In this document: in pieces, positions 1-8,813 of the stretch
Position numbering within the stretch: the stretch's first letter is position 1
Layout: each line of letters starts with the position of its first letter
Origin: Acidilobaceae archaeon
GTDB lineage: Archaea; Thermoproteota; Thermoprotei_A; Sulfolobales; Acidilobaceae
Length of the DNA: 64,000 nt
Reading direction: 5' to 3'
NCBI GenBank assembly: GCA_027046245.1
Contig: JALTZJ010000017.1
Span: 1 to 64,000, forward strand
The notes under the pieces: generated by a model
The model's input: the letters and a program-made list of their open reading frames with translations, nothing else
Told to the model about the DNA's origin: nothing
Databases searched by the model: none
Translations under genes and position numbers: made by a program

Positions 1-1625
1 AGCGGCTCTACTTTCCCGAGTTTTTGTCCTGGTTGTAGGGGTTTGTCTAGCCACTCGTCCCATATAGCTTCATGTACGCTTCCCTGGTAGCCTAGCATCT
101 CCCACAGTCTTTGGGCGGCGTCTGGCATGAAGGGAGCTAGCAGGTGTGCTAGGGTTTTTGCGAGATTTGCTGCTGCGTAGAGGCTCGCCTTAGCCTCTTC
201 CGGCTCTTCCTTCATTAGCTTCCATGGCTGCCTGTCGTTTAGATACTTGTTGCCGAGGCGTGCAACCTCTAGTATTTCGTCTGTTGCTCTCTTTATCCTT
301 ATTGAGTCGAGTTCCTCAATGGCTTTCCAAGCGGTTTTTGCGGCGTCTTCGAGTAGTTTCTTCTCGGGCTCGGGTAGCTCTTGGAGGTCTACTTCTGGTA
401 TCTTGGAGTCTAGTCTCTTGTCTATGAAGCTTAGTACTCTGTGCACGAAGTTTCCTATGTCGTCGTTTAGCTCGCTATTGATTATCCTGTAGAATTCTGT
501 CCACGTGAAATTCTGATCCCTGGTTTCTGGCCTGAGTCTCGCGAGCACCCAGCGCCAGTAGTCTGCTGGTGCTATCTCTAGCGCCTCATCTATCCATACC
601 CCGATTCTCTCTCTCTTGCTGAACTTCTTCCCCTCGTACATGAGGTACTCTGTGGCGCTTATCCTCCAGGGTAGCACGTAGGGGTCCCCGCTGGCTAGGA
701 AGAGTGCTGGCAGTATGATCGCGTGGAACGGGATATTGTCTTTGCCTATGAAGTACACTGTCCGGGTCTCACTGTTCCACCAGTACTGCTTCCACTTCTC
801 CTCATCTCCCTCTCTATGTATGAAGTATTCCTTGGTGGCGCTTACGTAGCCCAGGAGCGCGTCGAACCAGACATAAATGGTCTTGCCTTCTGCACCTTCA
901 AAGGGAGCGGGTATCCCCCAGCTCGTATCCCTAGTGATGCTTCTAGGCTTTAGCCCCTGCTTAACCCAGGCAACACTATAATTCTTAACATTATCAGGCA
1001 ACTCCTCGTGGTTAACAAGCCACTCTAGCAGCCTCTCCTGGACCCTTCTGAGGTCTATGAACCAGTGCCTGCTAGTCTTCAATACAGGCTTAGAACCGCA
1101 GATTGCGCAGCGCGGATCTATCAACTCCGTTGGGTGGAGTAGGCGACCACATTTATCGCATTGATCACCTCTAGCAGCCTCGTAGCCACAATAAGGGCAC
1201 TTCCCCACTACAAACCTGTCTGGGAGGAATATATTATCGTTCTCACAGTACGGTAGAACCTCGTCCTGCGGGAATATGTAGCCGTTGGCTTCGAGCTTCT
1301 TCATGAACTCTATAACGAACCCCTTATGCACCGGGCTCTCAGTCCTACTATAATTATCGAAGCTTATCCTCCACTCCCTCCACATGCTTACATCATACTC
1401 ATGAACCTGATCAGTTAGCTCCCTAGGATGTACTCCGAGCTTCCTTGCTTCAAGCTCTATGGGCGTTCCGTGCTCGTCGCTGCCGCTAACAAAGACAACG
1501 TCGTGGCCCCGAAGCCTTAGGTAACGAGCGTAGAAGTCAGCGCTTAGGATGCTTCCTATCAGGTTGCCTAGATGAGGAACCGTGTTTACATATGGCCATG
1601 CACTGGTAACAACGTACCTAGCCAC
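1..1625 (-). CDS. metG: Methionyl-tRNA synthetase (5' part; C-terminus beyond window)
   Basis: Charges tRNA-Met with methionine in the cytoplasm. About 541 codons lie in the window and the C-terminal part runs off the left edge. The class I HIGH-type signature reads PHLGNLIG about 18 residues from the start. The KMSKS loop reads KFSKRERIG (near position 620). Between them a zinc-knuckle insert shows CPYCG, CDKCG and CAICG cysteine pairs (about 1090-1200). The GTG at 1625 gives the usual family N-terminus [14 protein letters not shown]. It is the last in-window gene of a leftward group after map, DUF1512 and a small membrane protein. The identification is secure; whether a C-terminal tRNA-binding domain is fused cannot be seen. 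Confidence 0.95.
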   Translation of the reverse strand, partial: MARYVVTSAWPYVNTVPHLGNLIGSILSADFYARYLRLRGHDVVFVSGSDEHGTPIELEARKLGVHPRELTDQVHEYDVSMWREWRISFDNYSRTESPVHKGFVIEFMKKLEANGYIFPQDEVLPYCENDNIFLPDRFVVGKCPYCGYEAARGDQCDKCGRLLHPTELIDPRCAICGSKPVLKTSRHWFIDLRRVQERLLEWLVNHEELPDNVKNYSVAWVKQGLKPRSITRDTSWGIPAPFEGAEGKTIYVWFDALLGYVSATKEYFIHREGDEEKWKQYWWNSETRTVYFIGKDNIPFHAIILPALFLASGDPYVLPWRISATEYLMYEGKKFSKRERIGVWIDEALEIAPADYWRWVLARLRPETRDQNFTWTEFYRIINSELNDDIGNFVHRVLSFIDKRLDSKIPEVDLQELPEPEKKLLEDAAKTAWKAIEELDSIRIKRATDEILEVARLGNKYLNDRQPWKLMKEEPEEAKASLYAAANLAKTLAHLLAPFMPDAAQRLWEMLGYQGSVHEAIWDEWLDKPLQPGQKLGKVEP

Positions 1626-1696
1626 TACCCGGGCACCCAAAGTGGTTTATAGTTCAGGCGGGCCCGAGGAGTCTTAAACTCTCTAAGCCCCATGCC

Positions 1697-2026
1697 TCAG
1701 GGGAGGAAGCCCTTACTTTTAGGCTTCTCCGGCTCCTCGGCATAGATACCTACTATATAGCCGGGCTGTCCGCCGCAGTCACCCTCGACTAGTTTACCGA
1801 CGTAATCTCCCTCGCGGTACTCTCTGGTAACCCTCTTAGCCCCCTCCTCGCCACCACTGCATTCAACCACCGTATAGAACTTCCTCTCACCCACCTGCCT
1901 CTGCATGCCCCTAGCCTCCGCCATGTGCCTGAGTACAAGTATCAGAGTCAGTACAACCATTACTATGAAGAGGAGACCTTGAAGCCATTCCAGGCTAGCC
2001 GGGCTCACCGGCACCCCGCCTGCCAC
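1697..2026 (-). CDS. Small single-span membrane protein of unknown function
   Basis: 109 residues. One hydrophobic helix spans about residues 14-32 (LQGLLFIVMVVLTLILVL). A soluble tail follows, with two cysteines (ECSGG, DCGG) and a short basic C-terminus. The tail ends in a compact region rich in V, Y and G that could be a small beta domain. The GTG start lies 6 nt after the stop of the DUF1512 gene, so the two are very likely cotranscribed; both are membrane anchored and may act together (inference). I recognise no family. It is judged real from its operon position and composition. Confidence 0.6.
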   Translation of the reverse strand: MAGGVPVSPASLEWLQGLLFIVMVVLTLILVLRHMAEARGMQRQVGERKFYTVVECSGGEEGAKRVTREYREGDYVGKLVEGDCGGQPGYIVGIYAEEPEKPKSKGFLP

Positions 2027-2032
2027 CCCCCT

Positions 2033-3157
2033 CTATTGCCCGACTCCCGCTGTGTTGCCTACTCCTATTACAACTACCGTGTCACCCGGCCTCGTCTCTT
2101 TCCTAATAATGTCCTTCACCCTTTCCACAGCCTTCTCCACGCCCTGGAATATCTTCTTATTCATAGCTAGTATTGCCTCTTCCATAGACATCTTAACTAT
2201 GACGGCTCTAAGCGGTATTCCGTGCTCGGCCGCTATCCTCTCGAATCGTATCTTCTCGGGGCCGATGTCTCCTATTGCTGCTCCCACACCCTCTGCAATG
2301 CTTCCTGTCTCCTCGCCTTCCAGCTTAAGCGCTGCATCCACAGTTATCATGAGGCCAGGCCTTCTACCCTCCTCTATCAGCTTTTTCACTACCTTCTCCG
2401 TTGCTGCGCCCGGCTTGCCTACAGTGCTCATCGGGCCCTCCGCTTTTACCAGGACAAGCCTCCTACCTTCGAAGTCTACTTCGGCGGCGACGGTTTCATC
2501 GTCTACACGCTCCCAGCGGGCCCCAGGGCCTGCTAGGCGGAGCGCTACTATGGGGCCTGCAGCATCGCCTATAGGGACTCCCTTGAGGAAATCGTTTAGC
2601 GCCTTCCTATATGTGTCGGCGATCTTCATTATCATTGGCATAAGGAGTTGTAGCTGCATTATGAGTATCCAGTTCCTGGTCTTCTCGCCCGTGATTAGCA
2701 GGTGTCGTACAATCTTGTAAATGAGGTTTAGTGCTCCCGCTATTTCTGCTGCTGTCTCTGCCTTACTCCTCGCTACTAGGTCGGCGTCTGGCAGTGCCAT
2801 TTCGAATTCCTCCTTGAACCTCCTTCTCCTCACATTTATTAGATGGTCGAGCCTCTTTATTATGTCGACTGGCTCTATGTCTACAGGCATTATCACGAAG
2901 AAGTCTAGTATCCTTGATAGGAGTGACTCCGGGTTCTTGGCTCCATTCGCCACCATATAGTCCAGGGTTTTCTTACGGGCCTCCTCTGCCATGCCCTGGA
3001 GCACTACTAGCTTGGCTCTTATGTCGCGGCTCCACATATATATCTGTATCCTCTGATTTAAGCCCATGAAGAGTGCTATGAAGATTAGCAGAAGCAGCAG
3101 CTGGCTTATCGCTTGGATCCAGTCTGCTAGTCCCGCGCCCGGGGCATGCTCCGTCAC
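2033..3157 (-). CDS. DUF1512 family membrane-anchored protein
   Basis: 374 residues, matching the archaeal DUF1512 family in length and layout. A single N-terminal transmembrane helix (about residues 16-34, rich in L, I and F) is followed by a charged helical region. Then comes a C-terminal alpha/beta domain containing GMxxxVDAALKLEGEETG-like and VVVIGVGNTAGVGQ segments. The function of the family is unknown. The GTG start (MTEHAPGAG) follows the map gene on the same strand by about 60 nt, and the small membrane gene follows it by 6 nt. The family assignment is from memory of its pattern. Confidence 0.75.
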   Translation of the reverse strand: MTEHAPGAGLADWIQAISQLLLLLIFIALFMGLNQRIQIYMWSRDIRAKLVVLQGMAEEARKKTLDYMVANGAKNPESLLSRILDFFVIMPVDIEPVDIIKRLDHLINVRRRRFKEEFEMALPDADLVARSKAETAAEIAGALNLIYKIVRHLLITGEKTRNWILIMQLQLLMPMIMKIADTYRKALNDFLKGVPIGDAAGPIVALRLAGPGARWERVDDETVAAEVDFEGRRLVLVKAEGPMSTVGKPGAATEKVVKKLIEEGRRPGLMITVDAALKLEGEETGSIAEGVGAAIGDIGPEKIRFERIAAEHGIPLRAVIVKMSMEEAILAMNKKIFQGVEKAVERVKDIIRKETRPGDTVVVIGVGNTAGVGQ

Positions 3158-3219
3158 TAGCGGACACCCAGTTCCCAGGATATCATTTCGGCTGGGCAGC
3201 GAGGCCCTTTCAAACCTTA

Positions 3220-4134
3220 TTATTCCTCCAGAGTCACCACGTATACCCTATCCCTTGAGACGTAGAAGGTGTGCTCGTACTGGGCTACCATCCCCTTGCC
3301 CGCCTCGATTAGAACTGGATAGCCGTGGAGCAGGCCCTTTACAGTTAACCCCCTGGCAGCAGTTTCCAGCTTATCCACAGGCATCACGTCAGTTAGCCAC
3401 CTGAGAGTAAATGGTAGAGTCTTGAATCTCTCGACCACCGCAGATAGCAGCTTCTCCTCCTCACTAGTTAAGGGAGTCTTAGGCTTTCTACCAGTGTAGG
3501 CGTAGATATTCACCGTTGACGCCTCCCTGACGAAGCCCCTCCCATTGGTGACGAATGGCTCTACAGCAACTGTAAGGCCCGGGGTTAAGCGGTGGAGCCA
3601 CGCCGTTCTATCTGCATGATTAGGCACCACTAGGCCGGCATGGATGCGGTATCTATCTATGCTGTGGCCTGAGAGGTTACGCACAGGCTTGAACCCCCTA
3701 CGCTTGACTGTGACCTCGATGGTCCTTCCTATGTCGTAGAGCCTCATGCCTGGCTTGAGGATCTTAGTGACAGCCTCTAGCGCCTCGCGGGCTGCCTCGG
3801 CGAGGCTGCTCCACCTATCGCCTACCACTACGGTGAGCGCGGTATCTGCAATGTAGCCCTCAACAGAGGCTCCGACGTCTACCTTGACAAGGCCCTCATC
3901 GGGGATTATGCAGTCGTCTCGCAGGCCTGGCGTGTAGTGAGCTGCTACCTCGTTAATAGATATATTGCAGGGGAAGGCTGGCTGCGCTCCCAGCCTCCTA
4001 GTCTCGTCTTCAAGGTACTCGCAGATCCTCCTACAAGACTCTCCAGGCTTAACGATCGACGGAGCAAGATCCCTTACCTTCGCGGCTACCGAGCCAGCCT
4101 TTAACAGGTCCTCCGGCGGCTCCCCCGCGGCCAC
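3220..4134 (-). CDS. map: Methionine aminopeptidase, type II
   Basis: Removes the initiator methionine from nascent proteins. At 304 residues it has the normal archaeal type II length. The five metal ligands of the pita-bread fold are visible: D86 (KVDVGAS), D97 (IADTALT), H157 (SGHSID), E192 (AVEPFV) and E287 (AQYEHTFYV). H66 (AAHYTP) fits the substrate-side histidine. The long helical insert of type II enzymes lies around residues 220-270. The GTG start gives MAAGEPPEDL. It heads the leftward map-DUF1512-small membrane-metG group and is divergent from the UPF0173 gene. Confidence 0.95.
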   Translation of the reverse strand: MAAGEPPEDLLKAGSVAAKVRDLAPSIVKPGESCRRICEYLEDETRRLGAQPAFPCNISINEVAAHYTPGLRDDCIIPDEGLVKVDVGASVEGYIADTALTVVVGDRWSSLAEAAREALEAVTKILKPGMRLYDIGRTIEVTVKRRGFKPVRNLSGHSIDRYRIHAGLVVPNHADRTAWLHRLTPGLTVAVEPFVTNGRGFVREASTVNIYAYTGRKPKTPLTSEEEKLLSAVVERFKTLPFTLRWLTDVMPVDKLETAARGLTVKGLLHGYPVLIEAGKGMVAQYEHTFYVSRDRVYVVTLEE

Positions 4135-4231
4135 TCTATTTCAGCCCTCCAGGCGCCCGTTAAGAGTAGAGACCCGCTAAACCTTAAAGAGACCCGTAGG
4201 GGACTATGACGTACTATGAGGTGGAAGGAGA

Positions 4232-4960
4232 GTGGCGGTCCTCACGTACTTCGGCCACGCAGCCTTCCAGCTAGAGGTCGGCGGTGTGAAGATCCTGATT
4301 GACCCGTGGCTCAGCAACCCTAAGAGCCCCGTGAAGCCTGATGACGTTAAGGACGTGAAACTAATAGTCGTGAGTCACAGCCACTTCGACCATGTAGGGG
4401 ATACCGTAGCCATAGCTAAGAACAACCCTGGCGCCAAGATCCTAGCTGTCTACGAGGTTGCAGACATGATAGCGGAGAGTCTGGCAAAGGAGCTGGGCGT
4501 AAGTAAAGATGATCTATTCAACGAGAACAGGATCATAGGCGCCAACATAGGAGGCCCCGTGAAACTAGATGATCTCAAACTGAAGGTAGCCTTCACCTCG
4601 GCTACTCATAGCGGAGTAGGGGTAGCTGCAGGCATTGTATTGATAACAGAGGACGGAACCTTCTACCACGCAGGCGATACCGGCGTGACCATGGACATGA
4701 GGCTTATCGGGGAGATCTACAAGCCCGACGTAGCGATGCTACCCATAGGAGGCCACTTTACCATGGATCCCGTAGAAGCCGCCAAGGCCGTCGAGCTAGT
4801 GAGGCCAAAGGTGGCGATACCAATGCACTACGGCACATTCCCCCTACTCTACGGCGACCCCGAGGAGTTCAAGAAGCTAGTAGAGGATAAGTGCCTGCCA
4901 ACCAGAGTGGACATACTAAAGCCCGGCGAGAGCAAAGAGTACAACTTCAAGAAGCAGTAA
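4232..4960 (+). CDS. UPF0173 metal-dependent hydrolase (UlaG-like metallo-beta-lactamase fold)
   Basis: 242 residues. The zinc motif is SHSHFDHVGD (HxHxDH) near residue 51. Later metal ligands fall in ATHSG, HAGDTG and the C-terminal IPMHYGTFP, as in UlaG-like MBL hydrolases of the UPF0173 group. The physiological substrate is unknown. The GTG at 4232 is preceded by a strong GGTGGAAGGAG ribosome site. A TATA-like CTTAAAG lies near 4181-4187 in the divergent promoter region shared with map. It appears monocistronic. Confidence 0.88.
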   Translation: MAVLTYFGHAAFQLEVGGVKILIDPWLSNPKSPVKPDDVKDVKLIVVSHSHFDHVGDTVAIAKNNPGAKILAVYEVADMIAESLAKELGVSKDDLFNENRIIGANIGGPVKLDDLKLKVAFTSATHSGVGVAAGIVLITEDGTFYHAGDTGVTMDMRLIGEIYKPDVAMLPIGGHFTMDPVEAAKAVELVRPKVAIPMHYGTFPLLYGDPEEFKKLVEDKCLPTRVDILKPGESKEYNFKKQ

Positions 4961-5042
4961 AGAAGAACAACCCTACATACACTGGGCCTGGCGAGGGAGC
5001 AGCCTTCCCCTCCCCCTTCCCAGTCTCCCCCCGGTGACCCAG

Positions 5043-5051
5043 TTTATTTTA
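5043..5051 (+). promoter_or_regulatory. TATA box for abce1
   Basis: TTTATTTTA in an otherwise G+C-rich gap. It lies about 60 nt before the ATG of abce1, leaving room for transcription to start near 5075 and for the GGGGTGG ribosome site. No other TATA-like sequence is present in the gap. Confidence 0.5.
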
Positions 5052-5109
5052 GTGTTTAACGCCGCCGGGGGTCAACGCTTCTCCCTCCCTAGGGGGTGGC
5101 CTCACTGCT

Positions 5110-6945
5110 ATGAGCGAGTTGAAGGCTAGGCTAGCAGTCATTGATTACGAGACGTGTAAGCCTAAGAAGTGTAGCTATGAGTGTATTAGTGTTTGCCCGG
5201 TAAATAAGACTGGGAGAGCTGTAGCCATAGAGGCTGATATGGCTAGGAGGGGCAAGCCAGTTATATATGAGGATGCGTGTATAGGCTGTGGCCTATGCGT
5301 CAAGGCTTGCCCCTTCGACGCGATATTCATTGTTAACCTGCCTAGGGAGCTTGAGGAGGAGGCTGTCCACCGTTATGGAGTCAATGGCTTCAAGCTCTAC
5401 CGGCTCCCGGTGCCTAAGGAGGGCAAGGTCGTTGGGCTTCTGGGTAAGAATGGTACCGGGAAGACTACGGCCTTGAGGATTCTGGCTGGGGAGGTTAAGC
5501 CGAACCTGGGCGTGGTGGAGGGTGAGGAGCCTGGATGGGACGAGGTTCTGAGAAGGTTCCGCGGCAGCGAGCTCCACCTGTACTTTAAGAGGCTCCTGAA
5601 TAAGGAGTTGAGGGTTGCTCATAAGATTCAGTATGTCGAGCTTGTGCCTAGACGGGTTAAGGGTAGGGTGAAGGATCTCCTGGCTAGGGCTGACGAGAAG
5701 GGAGTAGCCCTCGACCTGGCCAGGGAGGTTGGCCTGGATAAGGTGTTCGACCGCGATGTGAGGCAGCTAAGCGGGGGCGAGCTGCAGAAGCTACTCATAG
5801 TAGCTACTCTCAGCAAGGACGCTAACGTCTACGTTTTCGACGAGCCCAGCAGCTATCTTGATGTGAGGGAGAGGATTAGGATGGCCAAGCTTATAAGCCG
5901 CACCGCCAGTCCCGGACGCTACGTCCTAGTAGTTGAGCATGACCTAGCAGTGCTGGACTACCTGAGCGATGTTGTCCACATAATATACGGCGAGCCCGGG
6001 GTCTATGGCATTGTTTCGAAGCCATACGCAACTAAGGCCGGTATCAACCGGTTCCTCGAAGGTTACCTGCCTGCAGAGAACATCAGGCTGAGGAAGGAGC
6101 CTATAAAGTTCCGCAAGCACGTGGAGGGTGAGGCTCCTCAGCAGGTTGCAGGCAGCCAGAAGCCTCCGAGGCCGGTAGCCGGGTGGACTAGGCTCCTGGT
6201 AAAGCTTGACGGCTTCACGCTGGAGGCTGAAGAGGGCACTGCCTACCAGGGTGAGGTAATAGGTATCGCTGGCCCCAATGGAATCGGTAAGACTACGTTC
6301 GTCAAGACACTGGCAGGCGTGTTGAAGCCCGTCGAGGGCTCGGTGTATGCGTATGGCGAGTTGACAGTAAGCTATAAGCCCCAGTACATAAGCCCGGAGA
6401 GCCTGCCCGACACCACGGTCTTCGAGCTGCTTAGGGCTGTGAACCCCGAGAGTGTTGCACCCGGGAGCTGGCTCTACTTGGAGCTAGTGAAGAAGCTGAG
6501 GCTCGACAGGCTCTTCGACAGGAGAGTCAGGACTCTAAGCGGGGGCGAGCTGCAGAAGGTCGCTGTGGCCGCTGCGCTAAGCAAGGAGGCGGACATCTAC
6601 TTGCTGGACGAGCCCAGCGCCTACCTGGACGTGGAGGAGAGGGTGAGCATTGCAAGGGTGATTAGGAGATTAATAGAGGTGAGGGAATCAACGGCCTTTG
6701 TAGTAGAGCACGACCTCATGCTCCTGGACTATGTCAGCGACAGGATAATACTCGTGACAGGCGAGCCCGGAGTGAGAGGCCACGTGAACACGCCGCAGCC
6801 GGTATGGAGGGGAATGAACGCCCTCCTCATGGAGCTCGGGGTTACTGTTAGGAAGGATGATGAAACTGGGAGGCCGAGGATAAACAAGGAAGGTAGTTAC
6901 CTTGACAGGATGCAGAAGGCGCGCCGCTTATACTATGCGGCCTAA
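5110..6945 (+). CDS. abce1: Ribosome recycling ATPase ABCE1/Rli1
   Basis: Splits 70S ribosomes after termination and contributes to initiation. It has 611 residues. The N-terminal ferredoxin-like domain carries two [4Fe-4S] sets: C16, C21, C25, C29 and C57, C60, C63, C67. Two ABC ATPase domains follow, with Walker A at GKNGTGKTT (112-120) and GPNGIGKTT (388-396). LSGGELQK signatures and Walker B motifs ending VFDEPSSYLD and LLDEPSAYLD are seen in each, and a hinge is at the C-terminus. The ATG has its own promoter and it stands alone. The length and all motifs are typical. Confidence 0.97.
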   Translation: MSELKARLAVIDYETCKPKKCSYECISVCPVNKTGRAVAIEADMARRGKPVIYEDACIGCGLCVKACPFDAIFIVNLPRELEEEAVHRYGVNGFKLYRLPVPKEGKVVGLLGKNGTGKTTALRILAGEVKPNLGVVEGEEPGWDEVLRRFRGSELHLYFKRLLNKELRVAHKIQYVELVPRRVKGRVKDLLARADEKGVALDLAREVGLDKVFDRDVRQLSGGELQKLLIVATLSKDANVYVFDEPSSYLDVRERIRMAKLISRTASPGRYVLVVEHDLAVLDYLSDVVHIIYGEPGVYGIVSKPYATKAGINRFLEGYLPAENIRLRKEPIKFRKHVEGEAPQQVAGSQKPPRPVAGWTRLLVKLDGFTLEAEEGTAYQGEVIGIAGPNGIGKTTFVKTLAGVLKPVEGSVYAYGELTVSYKPQYISPESLPDTTVFELLRAVNPESVAPGSWLYLELVKKLRLDRLFDRRVRTLSGGELQKVAVAAALSKEADIYLLDEPSAYLDVEERVSIARVIRRLIEVRESTAFVVEHDLMLLDYVSDRIILVTGEPGVRGHVNTPQPVWRGMNALLMELGVTVRKDDETGRPRINKEGSYLDRMQKARRLYYAA

Positions 6946-6990
6946 CCCGGCCCCTCTCTCCACGCTGATACACGCTACGCTATGCAGGTG

Positions 6991-7551
6991 CTAGAGGTGC
7001 TCTCCCTTCCTGCTTAAAGGAACCACGCTGACGCTCCTCTCAGCCACGTTAACGTCGAGCACGGCATCTATACGCGCTATTCCCCTCCAGGCTGTCCCCG
7101 CTAGGAGCGCCTTTTCTAGGAAGGAGCCGTCTACGAGCAACACTCCACCTCTCTTGTATGCCTCCACAGGTATGGGAGGCCTATAATAGCTGGGAGCCGC
7201 CACTGCGAATACATCGCTAAACCTGCTATACTTCAACGCCTTCCCTATTATCCTCCCTTCCAAGTAGTGCTCCGCGACCATTAACGCCCTCGGGGCAACG
7301 TAACCCGTCTCCACCTCAACTATGACAGTGCCCCAGGGGCTCTCAGCGTAGACGTCGGCCACGAGGCCTCCAGGCAGGGGCTCCTCAAGGCTTACATCAT
7401 AGCCGCGGCCCTCAAGCCATGAAGCCACTATTTCTTGAATGAGCCTGTGATACCGGGATACCGAGCCTCCCCTGGGCCGCGGCGGCGACAACACAGCCCC
7501 AGTGTAGAATCTCTTGCGCAGACTACGGGAAAACCTGTTCCGCCTGCTCAA
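6991..7551 (-). CDS. Uncharacterised protein with PD-(D/E)xK nuclease-like core
   Basis: 186 residues with a basic N-terminus (SRRNRFSRSLRKRF). Residues about 33-75 read as helix, then strand with Asp, then strand with Glu: RLIQEIVASWLEGRGYDV, ADVYAES, GTVIVEVETG. This is the order of the PD-(D/E)xK fold, as in Holliday junction resolvases, but the last lysine position holds Glu (EVE). A later segment, FAVAAPSYYRPP, resembles the post-core strand of that fold. The nuclease assignment is inference; activity is doubtful without the lysine. It lies convergent with abce1 and divergent from fbp. Confidence 0.6.
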   Translation of the reverse strand: MSRRNRFSRSLRKRFYTGAVLSPPRPRGGSVSRYHRLIQEIVASWLEGRGYDVSLEEPLPGGLVADVYAESPWGTVIVEVETGYVAPRALMVAEHYLEGRIIGKALKYSRFSDVFAVAAPSYYRPPIPVEAYKRGGVLLVDGSFLEKALLAGTAWRGIARIDAVLDVNVAERSVSVVPLSRKGEHL

Positions 7552-7598
7552 CCAGCCCCACTATAATTGGATGACGTGAATTGTAATACGCTGAGAAG

Positions 7599-7603
7599 TT
7601 TAA
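7599..7603 (+). promoter_or_regulatory. Possible TATA element of the FBP aldolase/phosphatase gene
   Basis: AGTTTAAGG lies about 45 nt before the ATG at 7644. The spacing allows a start site near 7625 and a GGCTGGTGAG ribosome site upstream of the ATG. Confidence 0.35.
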
Positions 7604-7643
7604 GGCCTCAGGCCGCGACGCAATTGTTAACGGCTGGTGAGTA

Positions 7644-8813
7644 ATGGCTGAGGGTAGACGCACCACTATTAGCGTTATCAAGGCGGATATAGGCAGCCTC
7701 GCCGGCCATCACAGAGTCCACCCCGATACTATACTGGCGGCTAGCCGTGTCCTCGGGGAGGCCAGGAAGAAGGGGCTGATAAAGAGCTTCTACATAGCAA
7801 ATGCTGGCGACGACCTAGTACTCATAATGACTCACTTCAAGGGGGTAGACAGCCCGGAGATCCACGAGCTAGCGTGGAACGCCTTCAAGGAGGCTACTAG
7901 GGTGGCTAAGGAGCTAGGCCTCTACGCCGCAGGGCAAGACCTCCTAAGCGATGCCTTCAGCGGTAACGTGAGGGGTCTGGGCCCTGGAGTCGCGGAGATG
8001 GAGTTCGTGGAGAGGCCGAGCGAGCCTATAGTAGTATTCGCTGCTGACAAGACCGAGCCGGGAGCCTTCAACCTACCGCTATTCAGGATATTCGCTGACC
8101 CCTTCAACACTGCGGGCCTGGTGATAGATCCGCGGCTCCACGACGGCTTCATATTCGAGATACTAGACGTCTATGAAGGTAAAGCCGTGGAGATGAAGGC
8201 CCCCGAAGAGATGTACGACATCCTAGCATTAATCGGGACCCCAGGCCGCTACGTGATAAAGAGGGTCTTCAGGAAGAGGGATCGAGAGATAGCCGCTGTC
8301 GTGAGCAGCGAGAGGCTGAGCCTCATAGCGGGCCGCTACGTCGGCAAAGACGACCCGGTTATGATAGTGAGAGCCCAGAGCGGGTTCCCTGCTGTAGGCG
8401 AGGTTCTTGAGCCCTTCAGCTTCCCTCACCTCGTTGCCGGCTGGATGAGGGGCAGCCACCACGGTCCATTGATGCCGGTAGGCCTAAAGGATAGTAAGGT
8501 GACTAGGTTCGACGGGCCGCCTAGAGTGATAGCCCTAGGCTTCCAGATCAAGAACGGCGAGCTAATAGGACCCGCTGATCTATTCGACGACCCCGCATTC
8601 GACGAGACTAGGAGGACCGCACAGTTCATAACCGATTACATGAGGAGGCACGGCCCCTTCATGCCCCACAGGCTCGGCCCCGAGGAGATGGAGTACACCA
8701 CCCTACCGGACGTGCTGAAGAAGCTTGAAGAGAGGTTCAGGCCCGTGGAGATGGGCTACAAGCCTAAGGTTAAGCACCACGAGCACGCCGGCGAGGAGGA
8801 GATACATGATTAG
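7644..8813 (+). CDS. fbp: Fructose-1,6-bisphosphate aldolase/phosphatase (bifunctional, type V)
   Basis: The archaeal gluconeogenic enzyme that condenses DHAP and GAP and then dephosphorylates FBP. It has 389 residues, the usual size. The N-terminal metal site KADIGSLAGHHRVHPD is present. YVGKDDP (Y232 to P238) holds the tyrosine, the Schiff-base lysine K235 and the metal-binding aspartates of the bifunctional active site. The ATG start follows GGCTGGTGAG. Its 3' end overlaps the convergent trm5 stop by 4 bp. Its presence supports growth with gluconeogenesis through this enzyme rather than a bacterial FBPase. Confidence 0.96.
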   Translation: MAEGRRTTISVIKADIGSLAGHHRVHPDTILAASRVLGEARKKGLIKSFYIANAGDDLVLIMTHFKGVDSPEIHELAWNAFKEATRVAKELGLYAAGQDLLSDAFSGNVRGLGPGVAEMEFVERPSEPIVVFAADKTEPGAFNLPLFRIFADPFNTAGLVIDPRLHDGFIFEILDVYEGKAVEMKAPEEMYDILALIGTPGRYVIKRVFRKRDREIAAVVSSERLSLIAGRYVGKDDPVMIVRAQSGFPAVGEVLEPFSFPHLVAGWMRGSHHGPLMPVGLKDSKVTRFDGPPRVIALGFQIKNGELIGPADLFDDPAFDETRRTAQFITDYMRRHGPFMPHRLGPEEMEYTTLPDVLKKLEERFRPVEMGYKPKVKHHEHAGEEEIHD

